DNA of 64,000 nucleotides from Aquila chrysaetos chrysaetos (lineage: Eukaryota > Chordata > Aves > Accipitriformes > Accipitridae), in assembly GCF_900496995.4 (NCBI RefSeq), contig NW_024470325.1:715012-779011 (forward strand). The letters are read 5' to 3'. Shown piece after piece: positions 21,590 through 34,000 of the stretch. A program made the position numbers and the translations under genes. Numbering within the stretch: position 1 is the first letter of the stretch; each line of letters starts with the position of its first letter. Below the pieces are notes generated by a model that made no database searches, had not been told where the DNA came from, and saw only the letters and a list, made by a program, of their open reading frames with translations.

Positions 21590-24500
21590 AGTGCTCCCAG
21601 TCTACCCCAGTGCCCCCAAGTGCTCCAAGAGCACAAATACTCCCCCAGTATGCTCCAGTGCACCCAAGTACCCCCAGTGCCCCCAGTATACCCCACTGTC
21701 CCCAGTGCTCTCTCGTGTTCCCCCAGCCCATGCTCTCTAGTGTCCCCCAGTGCTCCCAGTATACTCCAGCGCCCCCAGTTCTTCCCCAGCTCCAACACAG
21801 TCTCTAGCATCCCCCAGGTCTTCAGGGCTCCCCAGTGCCCCCCCCCCCACCCCCCAGTGCTCCCAGTATACCTCAGTGCCCCCAAGTGCTCCAAGAACAC
21901 AAATACTCCCCCAGTATGCTCCAGGGCACCCAAGTACCCCCAGTACCCCCAGTATACCCCACTGTCCCCAGTGCTCTCTCGTGTTCCCCCAGCCCATGCT
22001 CTCTAGTGTCCCCCAGTGCTCCCAGTATACTCCAGCGCCCCCAGTTCTTCCCCAGCTCCAACACAGTCTCTAGCATCCCCCAGGTCTTCAGGGCTCCCCA
22101 GTGCCCCCCCCCCCACCCCCCAGTGCTCCCAGTATACCTCAGTGCCCCCAAGTGCTCCAAGAACACAAATACTCCCCCAGTATGCTCCAGGGCACCCAAG
22201 TACCCCCAGTACCCCCAGTATACCCCACTGTCCCCAGTGTTCTCTAGCGTCCCCCATCCCATGCTCCCTAGTGTCCCCCAGTGCCCCCAGTATAGCCCAG
22301 CGCCCCTAAGTGCTCCAAGAGCACAAGTACTTCCCCAGTGCTCCCAGTATACTCCAGCACCCTGGTCCTTCCCCAGCTCCAACACAGTCTCTAGTGACCC
22401 CCAGGTTTCCAGTGCTCCCCAGAACCCCCAGTATACTCCACTGTCCCCAGTGCTCTCTCGTGTCCCCCAGCCCATGCTCTCTAGTGTTCCCCAGTGCTCC
22501 CAGTATAGCCCAGTGCCCCAAGAGCACAAGTACTCCCCCAGTGCCCCCAGTATACTCCAGCGCCCCCAGTCCTTCCCCAGTTCTGACACGGTCTCTAGCG
22601 TCCCCCAGGTCTTCAGGGCTCCCCAGTGCTCCCAGTCTACCCCAGTGCTCACAAGTGCTCCCAGGGCACCAGTACTCCAAGTATCACCCCCCCCCCTCCA
22701 GTGCTCCCAGTATACCCCAGTGGCCCCAAGTGCTCCAAGAGCACAAGTACTCCCCCAGTGGCCCCAGTATGCTCCAGTGCACCCAGTATACCCCACTGTC
22801 CCCAGTGCTCTCTAGTGTCCCCCATCCCATCTCTCTAGTGTCCCCCAGTGCTCCCAGTATACGCCAGTGTCCCCCAGTGCTCCCAGAGCACCACTACTGC
22901 AAGTACTGCCACCCCCCCCAGTATCTCCCAGTATACCCCATGCTCCCCAGTGTCCCCCAGGGCCCTCTGTGCTCCCCAGTGCTCCCAGTATATGCCCAGT
23001 GGTCCCGAGTGCTCCCAGGACACCAGTAGCCCAGGTAACCCCCAGTACCCCCAGTATACTACAGCGCCCCCCAGCGCTCCCAGTAGACCCCAGTGCTCCC
23101 AGTATATGCCCAGTGGTCCCAACTGCTCCCAGGGCACAAGTAGCCCAGGTAACCCCCAGTAGCCCCCAGTGCCCCCCAGCCCTCCCAGTAGACCCCAGTG
23201 CTCCCAGTATATGCCCAGCGGTCCTGACTGTTCCCAGGACACCAGTAGCCCAGGTAACCCCCAGTACCCACCAGTGCCCCCCAGTAGACCCCAGTGCTCC
23301 CAGTACATGCTCAGTGGCCCCAACTGCTCCCAGGGCACCAGTAGCCCAGGTAACCCCCAGTACCCCCACTATACTACAGTGCCCCCAGCCCTTCCAGTAG
23401 ACCCCAGTGCCCCCTCCATCATCTCCAGTAGACCCCAGTACCCCCAGAGCTCACCTTATCGATGATGCCGCCAGGGTTGATGAGGACGCTGCGGGCCAAC
23501 GTGTTGATGTGCAACGTGAAATGGAAGTGGGGGATGAGGAGCTGGCGGTGGAGAACCAAGATTTTGGAGACGACCAAGCGGAACGACGACGGGTGGGAGA
23601 GGGAAACTGGGCGGTCCTGAACTAGGTGGTCCCAAACTGGGTGGTCCCGAACTGGGACCTTACCTTGAAGATGGGGTGACAGGACGGCAGTTGGCGTAGG
23701 GTGGCGACGGCGAAGACCTCGCCGAAGAGGTGGGTCCTCAGGAGGTGGGTGAGGAGCTGGTGGCTGTAGAAGTCGGCGTTGCGCACCCAAGTCTTGGCCA
23801 ACAGCCAGTCCCACTCGGCGTCGCTCGGCAAAAAAACGGGGCTGGTGGGTCCCGGCGTTTGGCTGAGCTGCGGGGACGTCGCCGGCGCGGTGGGATTATC
23901 TCCGCCGCCGTCGCGGTGGAAGTCATCTCCTGGTTTTTTTGGGGTGGGAATGTCTCTACCTGGATGGCGATGGGGCGTAGGAGCCCGTCGGCGCCCTGGT
24001 GCAACAAGCAGAGCGGGGCGGCGATGTATTGTTGGCGTCCGTGGATGGTGCCGGCCGGGATGTCGTCCAACACGTCGTAGTCCACGATGAAGATCCGACC
24101 TTCTCGCATCTCCTTGTCCAGGTCGGTGCCGCCACCCAAAAAGTCGGCCACCATCTGCGGCGTCACCGGGAATTTGGCCGGCAGTGCCGCGCATTGCCGG
24201 ATGACGATGGGGTTGTTGCCATTGAGGAACTGGTAGCCGAAGAAGTCGTCTTCTCGCCAGTGCGCGGCCACGTACTCGGGGACTAAAGGGGTGGCTGGAT
24301 GTCAGCGCCCAACTGCCCACCCTCCACGTCGAGCCGGGGACTTCTCGGGAAGCCCTGGGTGGAGGGGACACACAAAGCACCCACCGATCTCCCTGCCCTT
24401 CGTCCGGGAGAAGATGCTGCGCATCTCATCCAGGCTTTTCCAGGAGGTGGATCTCAACAGGAACCCTGCCAGAAGGTGGGAGGTCGCTCTACGGGAGAGA

Positions 24501-26161
24501 GGTGGACCTCAAGCACCCACCATCCCCTTCCCTGGCACCGGTGACGTTCCTCACCCCCATCGTCCAGGTCCTCCCCAACTTTGGGGCGTCACTCACTGGA
24601 AGACGAGAAGACCGTTGAAGTTGGTGGCCCTCACGCAGGAGAACCGAACGTTGGAGTCCAGCTCGAGGACCGAGTCCACGTTGAGGCAACGGGGCCAGCC
24701 CTCGGCGAAGGTCTTCCACCTGCGGGCGGGGACGTGGGGATGGGCGCCAGCGTCACCGCTGGCCGAGCCACCCTGGCCGTGGTGGGCTTCCATCCCTATG
24801 TCCCTGCTCTTACTGGTAAGCCTCCTGCCGCTCCTTCAGCTCCCGCCGCCGATGCTCCCTGAGGATCTCCAGCTCATCGTCCGCCAGCTTCTTCCCTGGA
24901 AAGGAGAGAGGGGGGTCAAGGTTGGACCTCCTGGCTAGCAGAGGAGGATGAGGGTGGGATGTATCCTACCAGAACCCTCCCGGAATTCCACCGTGATGAC
25001 CCCTTCCAGCCACTGGTAGCAAGGGAAGCGGTAGAGGGTGCCGTCAGGGGCTGTCACGCGAACGTCCTTGCAGAACCAGGCGTCCTCCAAGAAGAGCCGC
25101 CACTTGTGAAGGCGGATGAGGACGATGGGCCCCAGGTCCTGCTCGCAGCGCACGGTCAGATCCTTCTCCTGGGACGGAGGGGCAACGGCTTTGGCGGTGG
25201 GCAGCTGCCCTGGCGCGGCACCGGGAGATACGGCCACATCCCACCGGCGGCATCAGTGCTCAGGGCGTCCCCAAGGATGTCCTCAATCCCTGCCAAGACC
25301 CTTCCCACCATCCCCAGGACCCCTTTCCTCCAACACCACCACCACCAAGACCCCTTCCCACCACCCCCCAACCACCAAGACCCCTTCCCACCATCCCTCA
25401 GGATCTTTTTCCCTCCATCGTCCCAAGACCCTTCCCACCATCCCCAGGACCCCTTTCCTCCACCACCACCAAAACCCCTTCCCACCATCCCACCCCACCA
25501 AGACCCCTTCCCACCATTCCCACCACTATCAAAACCCCTTCCCACCATCCCCACCACCACCAAGACCCCTTCCCACCATCCCCACCACCACCAAGACCCC
25601 TTCCCACCATCCCCACCACCACCAAGACCCCTTCCCACCATCCTCCTCAAGATCTTTTTCCTCCATCGTCCTAAGACCCTTCCCACTATCCCCAGGACCC
25701 CTTTCCTCCACAAGCCCACCACCAAGACCCCTTCCCACCATCCCACCACCACCAAGACCCCTTCCCACCACCCCCACCACCACCAAGACCCCTTCCCACC
25801 ATCCTCCTCAGGATCTTTGTCCTCCATCCTCCCAAGACCCTTCCCACCGGATATCCCCAGGACCCCTTTCCTCCACCCCCCCAACACCAAGCCCTCTTCC
25901 CACCACCACCCCCTCCCTCCAAACCTTGAAGGTGACCCAGCCCTTCTCCCAACCTCTCCAACAAAACCCATGCCGGGACCCCCCAGGACAGCCCGTGCCA
26001 CCGCTTCGTGTCCCCACGCTCACCGTCCCCGGCAGGAACCAGTACTTGATGGTCGTCTGGTGGCTCTCGCCACGGCTGCCCACCAAGGTGATGGAGATGG
26101 AGTTTTTGGTTCCGGCTTTGAGGATGTCGCCCGTTGCCACCTTCACCTTGTAGATGGCCAT
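18776..26161 (-). CDS. arachidonate-type lipoxygenase (ALOX15B/ALOXE3/ALOX5-like), 13 exons
   Basis: Minus-strand exons: 26161-26024, 25168-24970, 24895-24814, 24719-24597, 24465-24385, 24282-23960, 23867-23664, 23541-23455, 21380-21211, 21134-21013, 20905-20805, 19798-19628, 18955-18776, giving about 659 residues. Exons 1-2 encode the N-terminal PLAT domain ([21 protein letters not shown]). The catalytic domain has [11 protein letters not shown], iron-ligand histidines in THLLRTHLF, a third histidine and asparagine in QHAAVNNGQ, and the C-terminal ligand isoleucine in ENSISI. The enzyme should oxygenate polyunsaturated fatty acids. Lengths of exons 7-12 (204, 87, 170, 122, 101, 171) match the vertebrate pattern. 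Oddities: exon 5 fits only if one surplus base is dropped near 24464; the intron before 21134 lacks an AG acceptor; exon 6 (323 nt) corresponds to what I recall as two mammalian exons. The exact paralogue is uncertain. Confidence 0.88.
19078..19600. repeat. 52-bp minisatellite, lipoxygenase intron 12
   Basis: About ten tandem units of 52 bp contain CAGAGCCACCGTTTCTCGTG and GGACATCATCTCTTGAGGTT, differing by single bases (GAGG or GACG after CTCTT; one unit with a CTT insertion near 19402). The low divergence suggests recent expansion. Confidence 0.92.
19840..20670. repeat. GATGGGGA-rich minisatellite, lipoxygenase intron 11
   Basis: Units of about 33-36 bp alternate around GCATGGAGATGGGTTGGATG and GGGACATCCC or GGGATGTTCTCC, in larger groups of about 90 bp. 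The array fills the intron between exons at 19798 and 20805. Apparent long frames in both directions are repeat artefacts. Confidence 0.9.
21420..23450. repeat. CCCAGTGCTCCCAGTATACC minisatellite with higher-order units, lipoxygenase intron 9
   Basis: A CCCAGT-based repeat of about 14-20 bp fills the 1.9-kb intron. It is organised into larger near-identical blocks of roughly 250-260 bp, each containing CTCCAACACAGTCTCTAGC (about 21491, 21791, 22051, 22376). A 44-C run lies at its left end. Confidence 0.9.
21546..21589. repeat. 44-nt poly(C) run
   Basis: An uninterrupted run of C inside intron 9 of the lipoxygenase gene. Related blocks at about 21838 and 22104 carry only C8-C10, so length here is likely unstable or assembly-dependent. 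Confidence 0.9.
25300..25930. repeat. CCACCACCAAGACCCCTTCC minisatellite, lipoxygenase intron 1
   Basis: Tandem units of about 25-30 bp built on ACCACCAAGACCCCTTCCCA alternate with longer blocks ending in CCAAGACCCTTCCCACC. The array fills most of the 855-bp first intron. Long frames through it are spurious. Confidence 0.9.
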
Positions 26162-27059
26162 GGCGAGCTCCACCGAAGACTCACGGCAACGTCCAAGAGA
26201 TGCCTTCAAAAAGCAACTGGCCGTAGGGGCGAGGGGTTTTTTTTTTGGGGCGGAAACCCGCCGGTTTGGGTGGTTTGCGTACCGCGAGCCCCGTGGCCGT
26301 TGCACAAGCCGGGTGGCCGGTCCTTCCTTCTCAAGGGGAGATGTTATCAGATGACCGTTACTGGCCAGTATCCTGCATATCTTATCTCAACAGATGCGGC
26401 CACCGGGATATTACTCAAGCGGTGGCCACAGGCCCGTCCTGCCTCCCCAGGGCCTCCTCCGTCTCCTGCCACGTCCCTGTCCATGCCACTGTCCCCAGTT
26501 CACCGGCTGCTCAAGGAATGCCGCGGAGCAGCGGTCGTGGGGCCAGCACGGACTTCCCAAAGGAAGGTGGCGGAGCAACTAATCCTGGAAACCACTTCCA
26601 GGCACGCGATGGATGAGAAAAGCATCAGGAGGCATCGGCGTGGCCTCACCGAGGAGAAGTCACGCTCAGCCGACTCAATAAACATCTACGATGCCAACAA
26701 CTGCCGTGGGGAGAACGGTCTCCCGTTCTCCCATTTCAATGCCACCTCCCGTTAGATCCTCCTAGAGAAGCCGTTTGTAGGGGTCAGATGAGCAGCGAGG
26801 TGGGTTGTCAACCGGCAAGGTTGGAGATGACCCCAAACCGGGAGGAGCGGCTGAAATGCCCAAAGGGTCCCGCTGCCACCCAGAAAAACCAGTAAGCCGG
26901 AGAGATGGCCTGATAGGAACATCACGGGGTTACTCTCCTGGTGCTGGGACAACCCCGAGCACCAGGACATGGCGGGGACACGTGGTTGGAACGTAGTTTG
27001 ATAGAAAAGGTCCTGGCAGACATCAAGTTGACCGTGAACTTGCCGCAAAGGCAGGTCAC
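26162..27059. other. lipoxygenase upstream region, no further gene seen
   Basis: This covers the 5' flank of the lipoxygenase start (GCC before ATG at 26161, a good Kozak context). I see no TATA box I would defend and no other exon. A plus-strand AATAAA at 26677 is not linked to any gene I can build. Confidence 0.4.
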
Positions 27060-27480
27060 GGTGGAGGGAGGTGGTCCTTCACCTCCGTGCTGGTGAGGCA
27101 ACACCTGGAGGGCTGGGCTTCCCAGTACAAGAGGGACATGGCCATACTGGAGAGAATCCAGTAAAGATGATAAAGAGACTGGAGCAGCTGGTGCCATACT
27201 CAAGGTTTTGGCTTCCGTGATCGTGGATCTACGTTGGAGAAGCCAGGTCTGTCGGGAGATGATGGGATTCATCTGACCAACTGGGACAAGGGGGTCTTCG
27301 CCAACAAGTTGGCGAAACCTCTACGGAGAGCTTGAAAGGAAACTTAGGGAAAGGCCACCGAGATGGTGACGAGACCGGAGGACCTCTCGTAGGAGAGGCT
27401 GATGGAACTGGGATGCTCCAGCCTGGAGAAGACACTGGAGAGATCTCATCCATGTCTATAAACGCCTGCGGGGAGAGGAC
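27060..27480 (+). repeat. degenerate CR1 LINE fragment
   Basis: CTGGTGAGGCAACACCTGGA, CCCAGTACAAGAGGGACATG and CTGGAGAGAATCCAGTAAAG correspond to the end of CR1 ORF2, and CTCCAGCCTGGAGAAGACAC near 27415 is the next conserved CR1 block. It is old and internally rearranged, and it sits between two host genes. Confidence 0.75.
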
Positions 27481-27751
27481 AGAGGTTTGGGCACGGACCT
27501 CCTTCCTTCTCCAGGAAGATGGAGAGAAGGAGCTCACCGCACGGGTCAAACCCTTGACAGCGCTGGGGTATACTGGGAGCACTGGGGGGCAGCTGTGGTC
27601 TTTTTCCTGCCCCTGGCCATCTGCAGAGGCCAGTGGCCCCCTTGAGCCCCACGGTAGCCCCTGAGAAGGTCCGGTCGCACCCGTAACACCAGCCGGATCT
27701 CCTCCACCACCGTTTGAGGAACGACACGAAACCAAGACGGGTCCTTGAGCA

Positions 27752-27757
27752 TTTAAT
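27752..27757 (-). terminator. possible ATTAAA poly(A) signal of the RNF213-like gene
   Basis: TTTAAT on the plus strand reads ATTAAA on the minus strand, about 340 nt downstream of the stop at 28096-28098. It is the best candidate I see in the 3' flank, but a single variant hexamer is weak evidence. Confidence 0.3.
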
Positions 27758-28095
27758 GATGCCGGAAGGGAGAGGAAGGAATGAGGCGGGACAAGAGGCC
27801 ACCGCTGATGGGCACGGAGGGGACACGGAACCACTCTCCAACCAACATCAGGGTGGTAGAGGGGCTTCCAGCTCCTCGGATCCCACTGGGGATGCGTCTG
27901 TGGGAACGGTCTCCCAAGTTCTTGCTGCGGCTCGGTACGGTTGGAGGGACAGGGACGCTTGGGATCGGAGGCCGGAGCTGCTCCCAGCAGCCCACAGGCA
28001 ACTGGTGCGTTGAGCCCGGAGCTGGGATTGGGGTAGACGGTTCCTCTGCGCCCAACGGGGACAAGCCACCAGCAGGGTCGTTGCGAGAAGCGGGG

Positions 28096-31000
28096 CTAAC
28101 GGCTGCCTTGGGCTGGCCTCTCCTGGCCGTACGCGGGAACGTTGATTTGACTGGTCTTCGCAGCCGTCCTCCAGACGGAAAGGATCTTCCCGACAGGAAT
28201 GCCGGGGTCCAGGGCATCCGTGAGAGTGTCCACGGTCGTGGTGGGGAATTCTTTGACTTCCAGGAAGAACATAAAGGCGTCCTTCAGCCTGTGGGGGAGG
28301 CGGAGCAGAAAGGTGAGGGGGTGGAGGCGGGATGGGTGGCCCACCAACCCCAGCAGCTAGCCACAGCCAGCGTTGGCTGTCAACAATAAGCACTGTCTTG
28401 GTCAAGGTCACTGGTCAACGGCGGCTTTCAACGGTGGCCAAGGTTACTGGTCAATGACGGCCAACGCCTCGTGCTAAAGGCCGCCCTGGGGTATCTCCAG
28501 GGGCGCCAGGAGCCAATGGGGCGGCTGATGGCTGGGCAATAAGAAAAAAAACCTCTTCCCATCAGGGGTGACGTCACCTCGGGACAGCCCCCCAAGACGA
28601 GCATCTCCAAAGACAAGAGATCCACGAACACGCAACCAGGCGAGGCCTCGAGTAACCTGCCTGGGGCAGGAGGACGTGGCCCGGAGAGCTTCAGAGGTTT
28701 CTCCTCAACCAAAACCTCCCAGGAAGCCGCGACTCCTGCCGTCGCTCCAGGAGTCCCAGGATACGACCCCGGACTTACTCATGTTCGGGTTGATATCCGG
28801 ACAGCGCCACCGCGATCATCTCGTGCAGCTCAATGAGGAAGAGGTCGAGGTTGGTGTTGGACAACGCGGAGGCCAAGGCTTTCGCCTCGCTTGCCTCCAG
28901 CTGCCCTTGGAACTCCTTGGGTACCAGGCAGAAGGGATCCTGCGAAGACCACCAGCTTCAGCAACAGGGAGACCCCAGCACACCCTACCCAGATGGCTCT
29001 GGAGGTGACATCGGGTAGAGGAAGGAGAACCACAATCCCCCTCGTGTCCTTGAACCTCCTATCGGGGCCACCAGAGAGCTTCCAAGACCCGAGCTGGTCT
29101 TGAAAGTACCCGGAGAGGGGCGGATTATCTTCCGGATGAGCCGGAGACCTTGATTTTACCCAGGGAAGGGGTGAGACAGGGATGTCAAAAACGCCGCCCG
29201 GCCGCGGCAATGTTATTTCCTTCCTCCTCCCGCGGGGGCAAACCCAATCTCCTTCCCCAGCGTCATCTCCCTCACCTGGTTCATCTGTACCAACAGCATG
29301 GACCTGCGAGCCGCCAGGACCTGCCACAGCGCCAGGATGTGCTTCAGCCGGGCGTTGGGCACCACCTGAAGAAAGGGAGGACAGAGAAACACGGGAGGAC
29401 AGAGAAACACGGGAGGACAGAGAAACACGGGAGGACAGAGAAACACGGGAGGACAGAGAAACACGGGAGGACAGAGAAACACGGGAGGACAGAGAAACAC
29501 GGGAGGACAGAGAAACACGGGAGGACAGAGAAACAGAGGAAACACGGGAGGACAGAGAAACACGGGGGTTCATCTCCTTAGAAAGGTCCCATCCTGCCCG
29601 GTTGAAGAATCCAGGTGGGCGCATCTACAAACCCTCGGCTCCCAGATGACCGGAGGCGCCCGCGGAGGCGCCCATGGTCATCCACAGCGTGTCGGTGGAC
29701 ACGGCGTGAAGACCTGGCAGCGCCCAGCCAAGCTTTTAAACCCAGCCGGGGGGGACCAGGACCTCTTTTGCTCAGAGCAGGAGAGCCCCAAGCCTCCACG
29801 GACACTAGACTTGGAGACCTTGGAGCACGTGAAGGTGGTGGGAGCCACGGGAGATGCAAAACCCTGTCCCTCTGGTGAAGTCACGAACGTCCACGCTTCC
29901 CACCCGCCCCTCGCTTACCGGCAGGTCCTGGAATTGTTTCGCGGCGGCGTCCATCTTCAGCTCCTGCCGGACGTATTCGGGCAGCGGGCACTCCGGGTGC
30001 CCACCTGTCACAGCCAGAAATTCGGCAGCCACCTTCAGGGTGGCCAAGGTCTTGGAGAGGGCGTTGACCGAGCGGGCTTCTTCCATGATGCGCTTCTGCT
30101 GGTTGATGCTGAGAGGCTCCTGGTAGCGAGAACAGCAAAGATGTGACCTGGAGAAAGCTGGCACCACCACGACGTCTTGCCCTCCCAGCCCGCTCATCCC
30201 TTTGGGATAGGAGAACCGGGGCCTGCCAGTTCTCCAACCCCCTGCTTGAGTTGGCTTTGGGTCTTCCCGCAAAATCTGCCCCGTCTCCGAGCCCCCGTCG
30301 TGTCACGGAACTTGAGGGGAGACCTCAGGGTTGGATGGAGAAGACGACCGGTGATCCGTTTCCTACCTGCGGCACTTGATCCCTGACTTTCATCTTGGTG
30401 GCCTGGAGGGTCCTCACGTTGTTGAGGGCAACGGATGGAGCCGTCTGGAAAGAATTTGGGATAGACGGTTACGAAAATGTGTGGACACATATTTAGCTAA
30501 CGTCGGTTGCAAGAGCATTGCAAACGCCTTTAGAAGACCTCGAACAGAATAAACAAGACGACAAAAAAAGAAAGATGATAATAAAGCCAATTAGAACACA
30601 GGCGTGCACTCCACGATAAAGGGAACTTGGCACAAAAAAACTCAATTGGCAGTTTATCTCAACCAATTAGACTGAGACAAACTTTGCATGTTTAAGTTGG
30701 TATAGCCAATTATATCTTACGTTTATGCGCGTGTACAGAGTTGGTATAGCCAATTATATCTTACGTTTATGCGCGTGTACAGTGACTTTGCAGAATATGT
30801 GACTGTAAATACGTGTTTTTAGCAATAAAGGGTCATCTGCTTTCAACTTCACAGGCGTCCGTCTACTTCAGTCTCCTCAAAAATGCCTGGCGTCACTTAA
30901 CGGGGGCTGGCAGAGAAGCTCAGCTGGGCAGATTTGAGTCCGTGGGATGTCCCCCACGGTTTCTGCCGGAGGTGGTTGACGACCTCCTGAGGCCACTGCG

Positions 31001-34000
31001 GGGTTGTGGAGACCAGCAGAGGTCCCCGATGGCTGGAAGAAGGCACCTCCATGAAGGAGGACCAAAAGGTCCTGGGAACGGCCAGCGTGGACTCATCTCC
31101 ACCTTTAGGACAGCACACACGCCCCAGTTGCTGCAGGACAGCCTGGTTCTAGCGTCCTCAAGTCTCCTTCTCCCACCAGCTCCGGGCTTCGTTTTCACAG
31201 AACGGAGACCAGCAGCCCCAGCCAGAAGAGATTGAACCACCTTGGAGGAGCACGAGTCCCGCTTTGGACCATACATAACCCTGGAAGATGCCTCCTGAAG
31301 TTCTTCGAACAGCCACCAAACTCCTCCCTCCTTCTCAAAGAAACCAGGTTGGCTTCCCCTTCACAAAAGACAAGGCTGTAGGTCCTCGCGCTACCTTTCA
31401 GGCCACCATTTCCCGACCGCAGAAGCGGTTTCTGGCCGCGGCACTCCTTCAAAACCCGAGGAGCAGAGACAGATGCACAGCAGGCACCTGCCAACGTCTT
31501 CAGTTGAGTCTGCCGACTCCAGAAAGGCACGGAGAAGAGGCTGGAAGCAGACCCCAACCCCACTGCTGAGCTGGGACGACACAACTCGGCCAGCGCTGAG
31601 CTCACCTGAGCCTTGATAAGGGGCTTTCCGCTGATGAAACGATGAACCACTTGCCGCTGGAGCATCTGGAAGTCGAAGTAGGTCCTCTTGGTGCCGTCTT
31701 CGTCGATCTCGTACTGCAAGTTGGTAAGCGCCATGGTCACCAGATCGCTCTTGGTTATGGCCAGCACGGAGGAGGGTTTCACCTCTTCTGCAGAGATGGA
31801 CCTGGGAGAGAAAAGGTTGCCCCGTGCGGTTACAGGACCTCTCGCCTCATCCTACCCCGCCACCGAGGACCCGCTTTTGCCGAACGCCAAGCCACCGGGA
31901 CCTTGCGACGGCATCGTCCGGCCGCCACAGCTCCGCCGCGAGTCCCGCGCCGGTCCCGAAAACCTCTCGTGGAGCTTTTACGGAGGGTGGAGGAGACGGA
32001 CGAGCGCTGGGGTGAACGGCTGGAGACCTACCGTTGCCTCTCCCTGGTGACCTGCGCCGCCGTGTCGATGCAGTTGTTCTGCAGCTGGATGAGGAACGTG
32101 GTCACCAGGTGGCTGATGGACGGTTGGGTGGGGAGGAGGTGAAGGACGGCGGTGTTGACGTTGATGTCGTTCGGCGAGAGGTCTGGCAGGACGGTGATGC
32201 CTGGAAAAGGGTGGAACTGGCTTGTACGGATTCCCGGGGGGGTTTTTTATTAGGTTTTGTATTCTTTTATTTTGGGGTTTAGCTTTCTTTTATTTTGGGG
32301 TTTAGCTTTCTTTTATTTTGGGGTTTAGCTTTCTTTTATTTTGGGGTTTAGCTTTCTTTTATTTTGGGGTTTAGCTTTCTTTTATTTTTGGGTTTTGCTT
32401 TCTTTTATTATTGGGTTTTGCCTTTTTTCTATTAGGTTTTGCCTTTTTTCTATTAGGTTTTGCTTTTTTTTTATTAGGTTTTGCATTTTCAGAAGGGCTT
32501 TTAGCAGGTGGAAAGCAAGCAAGCTCAGTGGTTTTGCTAGGAAGGGTCACGGCAGAAAGCAGCTCAGCTTCGGAGCACCTCCAGAAGAAACAGCCAAGGA
32601 AAGAGGGACGTGACGTCCCAGGGATTTCCACATACCTGAGCTGGCCGGGTTCATCTTAATATTGCTCCAAACTTTCTTGATCGTCTCTATAGCTCTGCTG
32701 AAAGCCAAACGCTGGTCCTCTGCAGACACGGAGAGAGGAGAAAACGGCCCCAATCAAGGCATCCTCCCAGGAGACACGGCAGGTCGAAGGATGTCTCCCA
32801 ACAGACACATCACGCGAGGTGTCGGACCAACGCCGCGCGGGCTTCGAGCCAGCACGAGATCACGTATGACATCACCCAACCGGGCACCATGACTTAAGAG
32901 CTGAAAAGCCCGTCTCGCCCATCTCGCTCGCTCACAGCAGCACAACCTCATCAAGCACCAAACGCCTCAGGAGAAAGGATCTGCCCCGGATCCGTCTCAA
33001 CGCCTCAGACCTCCGACCCTCTCCTAAATTTCCTCCCCCCCCCCCACCAAAACTGCTCCTGCAGAGGCACCCCCAGCCTCGACAGGCTGCTTTTTGGCTC
33101 CACCGCGCAAACTACGGCAGCAGCTTCTCAGCAGAGCATCTGGGTGCCGAGGGGTGTCTAACGCCCACGTCCCAAGGCACTGCGGAATTCCATGTTGCAC
33201 CTGAAAGTTCAGGCTGGTCCAGGAATTGCCGGACTGTGTACTTTTCCCCTTTGTGGCTGTTTTGGAAGAAGTGGATCAGGGAGTTCTGCAGACGGAAAAT
33301 GTCGGGCAGGTGTCGGACGTGGGAGATGTTCTCCAGCTGGAAGAGAAAATTCGGCGTGATTCAAGGGACTGGGATCCCAGCTGGCACTGCAAAGTATTCT
33401 GGAGGAGGACCTTGTCTTGCTTGGATGCTCCAAAGAAACACAACGGGGGGAAAAAAAGTTACCCCGGTGCCTCACGGACACCAACCAGGCTGAATTTACC
33501 GCATCTGCTTTGGTGTAGAGGGGATGTTCCCACAGCTAACCTTCGAGAGGAGCTCCAGTAGAATGGGGTATGGATTTCCAGCGCCTCCTCTATCTTCCTG
33601 CTGCAGGAAATGCATCAGGGTCTGGATGGTCATCTTCTGTTCAAATCTCCACATGCAGGGCTGGTTGATCAACCCCTGCCTTGGCAGGTCTTGGAAAGGT
33701 GGTGTCTGGCCGTAAGCTATTTTCAGGAGGACGCTGGAGCCATGGGGACCTTCGTTCATCCTCTGCTCCTTGACAGAATTAAGGGTCTGCTCCAATTCCT
33801 GCAAGAAACCAAGGGTTGTTAGGAGCCACCCCTGGTTACCCAAGCAGCCTGAGGGGATTCACGGGGTCTTAAGGCAAAAAAAAAAAGCAACGAGGGCTCT
33901 GTGGGGGGGCGCGATGAGAACTTGCCACCACAGGGACAAGAACAGAAATTCCCGGGGAGAAACCCACAGGTGGTTTTCTCCAAGGCAAGAAACCCATCCT

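Noticed and set aside
21384-23400. Proline-rich frames in both directions over the CCCAGT array
   Set aside because: Simple consequences of the repeat and poly(C). They are intronic to the lipoxygenase gene.
26672-26682. Plus-strand AATAAA near 26677 as the end of a plus-strand gene
   Set aside because: No plus-strand exons lead to it; neighbouring genes are on the minus strand.
24959-26755. 598-codon plus-strand frame rich in PFPP
   Set aside because: It runs through lipoxygenase exons 2 and 1 in antisense and the intron 1 minisatellite, with no family resemblance. It is a shadow.
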